Assembly (NCBI GenBank): GCA_004297235.1 | Contig: SCUR01000142.1 | Span: 1 to 7,739 of the forward strand | Source: Candidatus Manganitrophaceae bacterium | Lineage (GTDB): Bacteria; Nitrospirota; Nitrospiria; SBBL01; Manganitrophaceae | Length of the DNA stretch: 7,739 nt | Reading direction: 5' to 3' | Shown: one piece after another, positions 1 to 5,611 of the stretch | Layout of the letters: every line of letters starts with the position of its first letter | How positions within the stretch are numbered: position 1 is the stretch's first letter | Notes under the pieces: generated by a model | The model's input: only the letters and a program-made list of their open reading frames with translations | Told to the model about the DNA's origin: nothing | Database searches by the model: none | Position numbers and translations under genes: made by a program

Positions 1-62
1 GCGCCATTCTTCTCGAAAAGGGAATCCCCCGTAAATCGATCCACTTCGAAAAATTTTATTAA
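1..62 (+). CDS. 3' end of an FNR-like FAD/NAD(P)-binding oxidoreductase (partial)
   Basis: The frame starting at base 3 reads AILLEKGIPRKSIHFEKFY and stops with TAA at 60-62. A last helix, then G-[IV]-P, a few residues, I-H-x-E-x-F and an immediate stop is the usual C-terminus of ferredoxin-NADP reductase-type FAD/NAD(P)-binding oxidoreductases, where this tail packs near the nicotinamide site. Only 19 codons are visible, so substrate and partner cannot be named. Frame 1 stays open to a TGA at 148-150, but its translation is basic and low in information, so I prefer frame 3. The gene would lie upstream of the window on the same strand as the MshEN gene. The call rests on a short motif and is tentative. 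Confidence 0.45.
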   Translation, partial: AILLEKGIPRKSIHFEKFY

Positions 63-108
63 GACCGGTTGGCAAACCGTTCGGATCCGCTTTTTCCTTG
101 TCTCTACG

Positions 109-147
109 AAAGGCCCCCGCTCCGCCGAACGCCGGCGGCCCCTTTTC
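109..147 (+). terminator. Possible intrinsic terminator of the upstream gene
   Basis: CCGCCG at 122-127 can pair with CGGCGG at 133-138 around a 5-base loop. This is followed by CCCC and a run of four T at 143-146. An outer AAAGG (109-113) could also pair with CCTTT. The T run is short and is separated from the stem by CCCC, so efficiency is doubtful. Its place between the stop at 62 and the promoter at 198 suits a terminator for the leftward-truncated gene. A weaker hairpin, CGGTT-GGCA-AACCG, lies just after that stop, at about 66-79. Confidence 0.3.
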
Positions 148-197
148 TGAAGCCCTTGCCCATTTTTCATTTCGAGACCCGCCGCCCCCTTCTTAAT

Positions 198-225
198 TTG
201 ACAAGATCCGACTTTGTGTTAAATT
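198..225 (+). promoter_or_regulatory. Sigma70-like promoter for the MshEN gene
   Basis: A perfect -35 TTGACA lies at 198-203. After a 16-base spacer comes TAAATT at 220-225, a four-of-six match to the -10. TG at 217-218, one base before it, makes an extended -10. Transcription would start near 232, giving a leader of under 30 bases that includes AGGA at 244-247 and GGG at 251-253 before the ATG at 259. No operator-like palindrome was seen beside it. Confidence 0.5.
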
Positions 226-258
226 CAAGAAATATGGAAGCTTAGGAAAAGGGCCGGA

Positions 259-1266
259 ATGAACAGGCTTTTGGGCGAATACCTCATTTCCGCAAAGAAG
301 ATCACCGAAGATCAGCTTGAAAAAGTGCTGGAGCGGCAGATCACGGAGGGGGGACGCCTCGGAACAAACTTGATCGAGCTGGGATATTTGACCGAGGAGG
401 AGTTGACTCACTTCCTCAGCGAGAAATTCCAGATCCCGATCGTCCCTCAAGTCGTCCTGGCCCAAATCTCCAAAGAGGTCATCCAACTTGTCCCGAAAAC
501 GCTCGCCATCCAATACGAGATGATTCCGTTCGGGCGGCAGGAGAATATCTTGCGGATCGCCGTCGCCGACCCCACCAACACGCCGGAGATCGCCACCCTT
601 TCCATCTTCCATCCGTATGAGCTTCAGTTTCATGTCGCCTCTGAAATTCGAATCCAATATTTTCTTAAGAAGTATTATCAGGCCGACGCCAAAATGAGAT
701 TTCTATCCCTCCTTCATCGAGAGCAGGATCGATCCAAAAACGGAAGCCGGGTGGATCAAAACAACCAAGACCTGGATACGTCGAAAATCGAGCTCTATAT
801 GGAGCTGGCCAAGAAAGACCTCCTCCTGATCCAAGATCAAGACCAGGTCATTCGGGCGCTGAATCGATATCTCTCTTTCTTTTTAGAACGAGTTTATTGT
901 TTTTCGGTGAAGAAGGAAAAGCTGAACCTCTGGATGAGCATTCCGGAAGAAGAGAATCATGACTTCAGCCTTCCCACCGACGATCTTCCTCTCTTCAAGC
1001 AGGTCATCAAGAATAAAACATTTTACGACGGGCCGATGATCTCCTCCGGTATGGACAAACTGATCGAGGCGCTCGACATTCAAGTCCCTCCTCAAGTCGT
1101 CGTCATTCCGATGTTGATCCAAGGACATGTCGTCTGCGTGATCTACGGCGATAACTTTTTTTCACGACGAACCATACCTTACATTCCCGCCATCAAAAGT
1201 CTGGTCGCAAAAGCGGCCATGGCGCTCGAGATCATCATCCTTCGGAAGAAAATCATCGACGGGTAG
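259..1266 (+). CDS. MshEN (GspE N-terminal) domain protein with GAF-like C-terminus, no ATPase
   Basis: The protein has 335 residues. Residues 4-140 match the N-terminal domain of type II secretion/pilus ATPases (T2SSE_N/MshEN): two helical repeats (4-27 and 33-56), then an alpha/beta part with IPIVP at 59-63 and the typical VADPTN at 102-107. A polar linker (about 152-176) leads to a C-terminal region (about 177-335) whose PML-x-QG-HVVCVIYGD stretch (284-298) looks like the core strands of a GAF domain. There is no Walker A motif, so it is not a secretion ATPase. MshEN domains of this kind can bind cyclic di-GMP through RLG...G...Q motifs. Here repeat 1 has Q27 but Leu4 instead of Arg and Lys13 instead of Gly, while repeat 2 has R33-L-G and G42 but Lys56 instead of Gln, so binding is uncertain. 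A cytoplasmic signalling or pilus/secretion regulatory role is an inference. The start is supported by the promoter and the domain boundary. It converges with tag. Confidence 0.8.
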   Translation: MNRLLGEYLISAKKITEDQLEKVLERQITEGGRLGTNLIELGYLTEEELTHFLSEKFQIPIVPQVVLAQISKEVIQLVPKTLAIQYEMIPFGRQENILRIAVADPTNTPEIATLSIFHPYELQFHVASEIRIQYFLKKYYQADAKMRFLSLLHREQDRSKNGSRVDQNNQDLDTSKIELYMELAKKDLLLIQDQDQVIRALNRYLSFFLERVYCFSVKKEKLNLWMSIPEEENHDFSLPTDDLPLFKQVIKNKTFYDGPMISSGMDKLIEALDIQVPPQVVVIPMLIQGHVVCVIYGDNFFSRRTIPYIPAIKSLVAKAAMALEIIILRKKIIDG

Positions 1267-1293
1267 TTCGCATCCACGCAGACGGGGAGACCG

Positions 1294-1311
1294 GTCGCGT
1301 TTGCGCGCGAC
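1294..1311. other. Hairpin between convergent genes
   Basis: GTCGCG at 1294-1299 pairs with CGCGAC at 1306-1311 around a 6-base loop. It lies in the 67-base gap between the stop codons of the MshEN gene and tag, where a bidirectional terminator would be expected. There is no T run on either strand, so it is not a standard intrinsic terminator. It may only stabilise transcript ends. Confidence 0.25.
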
Positions 1312-1333
1312 ACCCGATCCATCGGAGTCTGCC

Positions 1334-1936
1334 CTATTCGATTATCTGTGGCGAGGCGCGAAGTTTATCGCGATTTTTTGCGGACAACCTGTATCGAAAG
1401 CAATCGGTCGTGTGATCCTGAGCCATTCCGACCGCCTGCATGAAGGCGTAGCAGATTTTTGTTCCGACAAATTTAAACCCTCGCTTGATCAGATCCCGGC
1501 TCATCTGATCGGAGATCTCCGAGCTGCAAGGGATCTCCTGAAAGGTTTTGAATGCGCTTTGAATCGGGCGGCCGTCGACAAATCGCCAGAGATATCGATC
1601 GAGCGATCCAAATTCTTTTTGAATCTCGAGACACTTCCGCGCATTGATGATGGCGGAATCGATCTTCAGGCGATTTCGAACAATCCCCGGGTCCGCCAAC
1701 AGCTGCCCGATCTTCCCTTCAGCATATCGGGCCACTTTGGCCGGATCAAAATGATCAAACGCCTTTCGATAATTCTCCCGTTTTTCCAGAATCGTCCTCC
1801 AACTCAATCCGGCTTGGGCCCCTTCCAAAATCAAAAACTCAAAGAGCCGCTGATCGTCATGCAGCGGCACCCCCCATTCTTTATCGTGATACTCAATCAT
1901 GAGCGGGTTCTCTCCCGCCCAGGTGCATCGGATCAT
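1334..1936 (-). CDS. tag: DNA-3-methyladenine glycosylase I
   Basis: This base-excision repair enzyme removes 3-methyladenine from alkylated DNA, leaving an abasic site. Started at the ATG at 1936, it has 200 residues and its numbering coincides with Escherichia coli Tag. The zinc ligands are Cys4, His17, His175 and Cys179. The catalytic Glu38 lies in LEGAQAGLSW, with Trp46. HDKEWGVP (17-24) and KRGFKFVGTKICYAFMQ (151-167) are family signatures. Two other in-frame ATGs lie upstream, at 1951 and 1939. I prefer 1936 because AAGGGG sits 6 bases before it and because the family begins M-x-R-C; starting at 1951 adds MKGKM and puts the good ribosome site inside the gene. The gene is complete, with all key residues. 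It is convergent with the MshEN gene and divergent from the 231-residue gene, so it is probably transcribed alone. I found no clear promoter for it. Confidence 0.96.
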   Translation of the reverse strand: MIRCTWAGENPLMIEYHDKEWGVPLHDDQRLFEFLILEGAQAGLSWRTILEKRENYRKAFDHFDPAKVARYAEGKIGQLLADPGIVRNRLKIDSAIINARKCLEIQKEFGSLDRYLWRFVDGRPIQSAFKTFQEIPCSSEISDQMSRDLIKRGFKFVGTKICYAFMQAVGMAQDHTTDCFRYRLSAKNRDKLRASPQIIE

Positions 1937-2050
1937 CATCTTCCCCTTCATCTCGCGAAATGTAACAAAACCGATCTGAGAAATCCACTACGATCTCAAC
2001 CGACGGGGAGGCAATCCTTCTTCGACTCGATCCACGACCAATCGATCCGG

Positions 2051-2095
2051 AGACAAATCGTTGATTTCATCTTGACTTTTTAGACATAAATCGTT
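2051..2095 (+). repeat. Pair of direct repeats in the divergent promoter region
   Basis: AGACAAATCGTT at 2051-2062 recurs as AGACATAAATCGTT at 2082-2095 with one inserted T. The shared AAATCGTT parts are 33 bases apart, about three helical turns. The copies flank the -35 element proposed at 2072-2077, and the second runs up to the proposed -10. They could be binding sites for a regulator placed on one face of the DNA, but two copies of this length could also be chance. Confidence 0.35.
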
Positions 2096-2101
2096 CATTA
2101 T
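2072..2101 (+). promoter_or_regulatory. Sigma70-like promoter for the 231-residue gene
   Basis: TTGACT at 2072-2077 is a five-of-six match to the -35. After 18 bases, CATTAT at 2096-2101 is a four-of-six match to the -10. The start site would be near 2108, giving a leader of about 70 bases. AATCG (2089-2093) and CGATT (2106-2110) form a short inverted repeat across the -10. Confidence 0.4.
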
Positions 2102-2130
2102 CTAGCGATTCTTCATCATAAATCCAACTT

Positions 2131-2161
2131 CCCCTTGTTAAATGAGAGGGGGCACCAAGGG
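2131..2161 (+). promoter_or_regulatory. Two mutually exclusive small hairpins in the leader
   Basis: CCCCT at 2131-2135 can pair with AGGGG at 2147-2151. CCCTTG at 2132-2137 can instead pair with CAAGGG at 2156-2161, next to the ribosome site GAGG at 2165-2168. The two pairings share the same 5' arm, so only one can form. Stems of 5 and 6 pairs are weak, so a regulatory role is only a possibility. Confidence 0.2.
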
Positions 2162-2175
2162 AGTGAGGCGATTCG

Positions 2176-2871
2176 ATGAGCATAACCAACATTTATTCCA
2201 GTCCGGAAAAGCAGCTTCAAAAGTGGCGCGAGCTCAATGATTGGATCAAAAAGCAGTTCTCCAAAGATGCGATCCCGGAAGAAGCTTTCAAGGAGATCGA
2301 ACCGAAACTAAAGGGGCTCACCAGCAAAAGCCGCCTTTTTTACGGCTTCGGAGACAATGGTCAGGGCCAGGCCGATCCGTTCCTGACCGGGCATCTCTTC
2401 GCAACCTACCTCACCGGCAAGCATCACTTGGATAAATCCCGTTTCGTCGATTTTTATCCGACTCCGCCCGATCCGTCGCGCTTTGATTTCTACCGTCCCA
2501 AGATCAAGATGCGGGACGGCGCTGCGGCGCGCCCAAAAGGGTTCTATATCAAGGAACTCCTCCCGAAAGATTACGAAGAGGGATTGGGATCGACCTACAA
2601 AGGTCAATCGCCGAACGACATCCGGAAACATTCCACCTGGGGAATCGGTCCGGAGGGGTTCGAGTTCCTGGCGGTCGAAGAGGCCTATCTTCCGCTGCTG
2701 GAAGAGAAGAAGGTGCCGGTCTATGTCCTCGGCGATTATTCCGTTTCCCCTTATGGCGAGGGAGATCTTTCCAGCACGATGTTTATCGGCGCCGCGCGTG
2801 AGAAGGTTGAAATCGGCCTAACCAACTCCCGCGATAACATCGCGAAGTACCGCTCCTCTCATTTCGCTTAA
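2176..2871 (+). CDS. Soluble protein of unknown function (231 aa)
   Basis: I do not recognise this family. The protein has 231 residues, no signal peptide, no membrane segment and no cysteine, so it is probably cytoplasmic. Residues 10-50 are charged and helical. A glycine- and aromatic-rich stretch, FYGFGDNGQGQADP (55-68), is followed by a proline- and aromatic-rich part (94-110, FYPTPPDPSRFDFYRP). Next come a WGIGPEGFEFLAVEEAYLPLL segment (155-175), a likely beta hairpin, PVYVLGDYSVSPYGEGD (181-197), and a C-terminal part with the charged run AREKVEIGL (207-215). The composition is that of a folded real protein, and codon use resembles its neighbours. GAGG at 2165-2168, 7 bases before the ATG, supports the start. 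It has its own probable promoter and terminator, so it looks monocistronic unless read-through reaches ilvD. The nearby ilvD gives no safe clue to function. Confidence 0.85.
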   Translation: MSITNIYSSPEKQLQKWRELNDWIKKQFSKDAIPEEAFKEIEPKLKGLTSKSRLFYGFGDNGQGQADPFLTGHLFATYLTGKHHLDKSRFVDFYPTPPDPSRFDFYRPKIKMRDGAAARPKGFYIKELLPKDYEEGLGSTYKGQSPNDIRKHSTWGIGPEGFEFLAVEEAYLPLLEEKKVPVYVLGDYSVSPYGEGDLSSTMFIGAAREKVEIGLTNSRDNIAKYRSSHFA

Positions 2872-2887
2872 TCATGCAATGACCCCG

Positions 2888-2916
2888 GGGGCAATCCGAT
2901 GGGATTGCCCCTTTTT
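2888..2916 (+). terminator. Strong intrinsic terminator
   Basis: GGGGCAATCC (2888-2897) and GGATTGCCCC (2902-2911) form a perfect 10-pair stem with a GATG loop, followed at once by five T (2912-2916). It begins 16 bases after the stop of the 231-residue gene and ends 23 bases before the ATG of ilvD, with 7 bases to the ilvD ribosome site. It therefore also lies in the position of an attenuator for ilvD. Confidence 0.88.
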
Positions 2917-2939
2917 CAATTTCAAAGAGGATCGATTTC

Positions 2940-4613
2940 ATGATCTCCAAGCTCAAACATAAAAGCCACATCATCACCGACGGACCCGACCGGGCCGCAG
3001 CGCGATCTTACTTCAAGTCGATCGGCTTTACGGAAGAAGATCTGCGCAAGCCGATCATCGGCGTCGCGAACACCTGGATCGAAGCGATGCCGTGCAACTT
3101 CCATCTTCGCCGCCTCTCGGCGAAGGTGAAGGAGGGGATTCGGGCCGCCGGCGGAACCCCGATGGAGTACAACACCATCGCCATCTCCGACGGAATCAGC
3201 ATGGGGACCGAGGCGATGAAGACCTCGCTGATCAGCCGCGAGGTGATCGCCGATTCGATCGAGCTTTGCGCCCGCGGCTACCTCTTCGATGCCGTCGTCG
3301 CCCTCTCCGGCTGCGACAAGACAATCCCCGGCACGGTGATGGCGCTGGCCCGTCTCGACCTTCCGTCGATCATGCTCTATGGCGGATCAATCGCGCCGGG
3401 CCGGTTCGAGGGACACGACGTCACCATCCAGGATGTCTTCGAGGGGATCGGCGCCTTCGCGAAAGGGAAGATGACCGCGCTGCAGATGGCCGATCTGGAA
3501 GAGCACGCCTGTCCCGGCGCCGGCGCTTGCGGCGGCCAGTTCACCGCCAACACAATGGCGCTGGCGATGGAGATTCTCGGAATCTCGTTGATGGGGACCG
3601 CCGGTGTCCCGGCGGAAGATGCCGAGAAAGATCGGGTCGCCTTCGAAGTCGGCCGTCAGGTGGTCGAAGTCCTTAAAAACAATATCCGGCCGAGCCAGAT
3701 CATCACCCGCAAGGCAATTGAGAATGCCATCGTCTCGGTCGCCGCGAGCGGCGGATCGACGAACGCCGTCCTTCATTTCCTCGCCATCGCGCGGGAACGG
3801 GGAATCTCCCTCGACATCGACGATTTCGACAAGCTGAGCGCCAAGACCCCGCTGCTCTGCGATCTGAAGCCGGGGGGAAAGTACGTCGCCACCGACATGC
3901 ACCGCGCCGGAGGAAATCGTCTCCTCGCCAAACGGCTTCTCGACGCCAAGCTCCTCCATCCGAAACAAAAGACGGTGAGTGGGAAGACGATCGGGGAAGA
4001 GGCCGCATCGGCGACAGAGACGCCGGACCAAAGGGTGGTCCGGCCCTTGACCGATCCGATCAAGAAGAGCGGCGGGCTCGTCATTCTGAAGGGAAATCTC
4101 GCGCCCGAAGGATGCGTCGTGAAGGTCGCGGGACACGAGCGGATGCTCCATCGGGGACCGGCCCGCGTTTTCGATTGCGAAGAAGATGCCTTCGCCGCCG
4201 TTCAGAAGGGGAGGATCAAACCGGGCGACGTGATCGTCATCCGCTACGAGGGACCGAAGGGGGGGCCCGGGATGCGGGAGATGCTCGGCGTCACCGCCGC
4301 ATTGATGGGGGCGGGGCTCGGCGATTCGGTGACGTTGATGACCGACGGCCGTTTCTCCGGCGCCACCCGCGGCTTAATGGCGGGCCACGTCGCTCCGGAG
4401 GCCGCCGTCGGCGGACCGATCGCCGCGCTGAAAGATGGTGATCTGATCACCTTCGACATCAAGGCGCGCGAGCTGAGCGTCGCTCTTTCTCAAAAAGAGA
4501 TCAAAACCAGACTGAAAAATTGGAAGGCGCCGGAACCGAGATACAAAAGCGGCGTGATGGCGAAGTACGCGCGGCACGTCTCGTCCGCAGCGGAAGGGGC
4601 GATCACGAGCTAG
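2940..4613 (+). CDS. ilvD: Dihydroxy-acid dehydratase
   Basis: This enzyme dehydrates 2,3-dihydroxy-isovalerate and 2,3-dihydroxy-3-methylvalerate to the keto acids that precede valine, leucine and isoleucine. It is a cytoplasmic iron-sulfur enzyme. The 557-residue length is normal and all signatures are present. The three cluster cysteines are C52 (PCNFH), C125 (GCDKT) and C197 (PGAGACGGQFTANT). Likely magnesium ligands are D84 (SDGISMG) and K127. GGSTNAVLH and SGGLVILKGNLAPEGCVVK follow in the middle, and the C-terminal lobe carries EGPKGGPGMREML and TDGRFSG with the proposed catalytic base S473. AAAGAGG at 2924-2930, 9 bases before the ATG, supports the start. The close paralogues Edd (phosphogluconate dehydratase) and the sugar-acid dehydratases are less likely given the IlvD-type PCNFHL and ACPGAGACGG motifs. 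A terminator sits just upstream and no promoter is evident in the gap. It is followed after 29 bases by the aminopropyltransferase gene and is probably co-transcribed with it. Confidence 0.97.
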   Translation: MISKLKHKSHIITDGPDRAAARSYFKSIGFTEEDLRKPIIGVANTWIEAMPCNFHLRRLSAKVKEGIRAAGGTPMEYNTIAISDGISMGTEAMKTSLISREVIADSIELCARGYLFDAVVALSGCDKTIPGTVMALARLDLPSIMLYGGSIAPGRFEGHDVTIQDVFEGIGAFAKGKMTALQMADLEEHACPGAGACGGQFTANTMALAMEILGISLMGTAGVPAEDAEKDRVAFEVGRQVVEVLKNNIRPSQIITRKAIENAIVSVAASGGSTNAVLHFLAIARERGISLDIDDFDKLSAKTPLLCDLKPGGKYVATDMHRAGGNRLLAKRLLDAKLLHPKQKTVSGKTIGEEAASATETPDQRVVRPLTDPIKKSGGLVILKGNLAPEGCVVKVAGHERMLHRGPARVFDCEEDAFAAVQKGRIKPGDVIVIRYEGPKGGPGMREMLGVTAALMGAGLGDSVTLMTDGRFSGATRGLMAGHVAPEAAVGGPIAALKDGDLITFDIKARELSVALSQKEIKTRLKNWKAPEPRYKSGVMAKYARHVSSAAEGAITS

Positions 4614-4642
4614 ACCCATTGCGGAATGCGGATTGAAAAACA

Positions 4643-5599
4643 ATGACTGAACCGATCTCACTGCCACCCAGCATTTCCAAGTCAAAACAGGGACAAACCG
4701 AATTCGTCACTTCCGACTTCGGTCATGTCTACGTTCCTTCGCTCGTCCTCTACAAAGGGAACACCGGCCTGCAGGAGATCGAGGTTTACGAGACCGACAC
4801 CTTCGGCCGGATCATGTTCCTAGACGGGAAGATCCAGGTCTCTTATCTCGACGAAGAGCGATACCATCAATACCTCGTTCAGGGACCGCTGCTCGCCTGC
4901 GAGAATCCGAAGAGCATCTACATCATCGGCGGCGGCGACGGCGGCGCGATCGAGGAGGCGGCGAAGCATCCGGGGATCGAGCGAATCGTGATGGCCGAGA
5001 TCGATCAGGTCGTCATCGACAAGTCAAAGGAATACCTTCCGGAGATCTCCCGCGGCGCCTTTGACGACCAGCGGCTCGACCTTCGCTGCGTCGACGCGCT
5101 GAAAGATCTGCAAGAAGAGCGCAATCGATACGACGTGATCATCGTCGATCTCACCGAGCCGCACGGCCCCTCGAAGATGCTCTACACCAAAGAATTCTAC
5201 CAACTCCTCGCCTCACGTTTGACAGAGGGAGGGATGGTCGGCGTCCATACCGACAACTTCGATCTCTTCCCCGAATCGTACGGCACGATCTACAACACGC
5301 TGAAATCGGCCTTCGGCGCGAATATCCTGACCGCCCATGTGGGGATGCCCTGCTTCGGGATGGAGTGGTCGTATCGGATCGTCTCGCCGTACCGGATCAA
5401 CTTCGAGCGGATCGAGAAGAACTTCCGCGCCGCCGTCCAGCACGGCATGCAGCTCGACTACTTTCATCCTTCCACCTACCTCGCCCAGCCGACGGCGCGC
5501 GAGCGGGCCGTCATCGAAAGGTACAACCGCGTCTCGACCAACGCCAGCCCTTACGACAAGTTCGAGCAGGCAGCGGGCTACATCACCGGGAAAATCTAA
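4643..5599 (+). CDS. speE: Spermidine synthase-like aminopropyltransferase
   Basis: The family transfers an aminopropyl group from decarboxylated S-adenosylmethionine to a polyamine such as putrescine, in the cytoplasm. The 318 residues include the N-terminal beta domain with LDGKIQVSYLDEERYH (60-75), and the methyltransferase-like fold with GGGDGG (96-101), E119-I-D121, D151-A, and the catalytic-loop motif VDLTEPHGP (168-176) followed by LYTKEFY (180-186). Several family positions are changed: the usual D-S/C-T-D-P loop reads D169-L-T-E172-P, the usual YHE...H reads YHQYLVQ (74-80), and the R-E after GGGDGG is E104-E105. The DL-x-x-P...LYTK-x-FY pattern recalls thermospermine synthases, so the product may not be spermidine. 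No S-adenosylmethionine decarboxylase gene is in the window. The ribosome site is weak (GGA about 10 bases upstream). The kelch gene follows after 12 bases, suggesting an operon. The family is sure; the exact substrate and the symbol are not. Confidence 0.88.
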   Translation: MTEPISLPPSISKSKQGQTEFVTSDFGHVYVPSLVLYKGNTGLQEIEVYETDTFGRIMFLDGKIQVSYLDEERYHQYLVQGPLLACENPKSIYIIGGGDGGAIEEAAKHPGIERIVMAEIDQVVIDKSKEYLPEISRGAFDDQRLDLRCVDALKDLQEERNRYDVIIVDLTEPHGPSKMLYTKEFYQLLASRLTEGGMVGVHTDNFDLFPESYGTIYNTLKSAFGANILTAHVGMPCFGMEWSYRIVSPYRINFERIEKNFRAAVQHGMQLDYFHPSTYLAQPTARERAVIERYNRVSTNASPYDKFEQAAGYITGKI

Positions 5600-5611
5600 G
5601 GATAAAGGATC

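Noticed and set aside
82..95. CGGATCCG palindrome followed by TTTTT, considered as a terminator
   Set aside because: The palindrome leaves no loop, so only a very short stem could form. The neighbouring CGGTT/AACCG hairpin is too far from the T run.
193..657. 154-codon minus-strand open frame opposite the MshEN gene
   Set aside because: It is antisense to a well-supported domain, extends across that gene's promoter, and has no recognisable features.
1301..2083. 260-codon plus-strand open frame
   Set aside because: It lies opposite tag, whose protein matches its family residue by residue. The plus-strand translation shows no family features and starts inside the convergent gap.
3092..3676. 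194-codon plus-strand open frame within ilvD
   Set aside because: This is another reading frame of ilvD with an extremely Arg- and Gly-rich translation, typical of a GC-rich shadow.
3387..4151. 254-codon minus-strand open frame
   Set aside because: It is antisense to the core of ilvD. Long antisense frames are expected opposite GC-rich genes, and the translation is Arg/Asp-rich without domain features.
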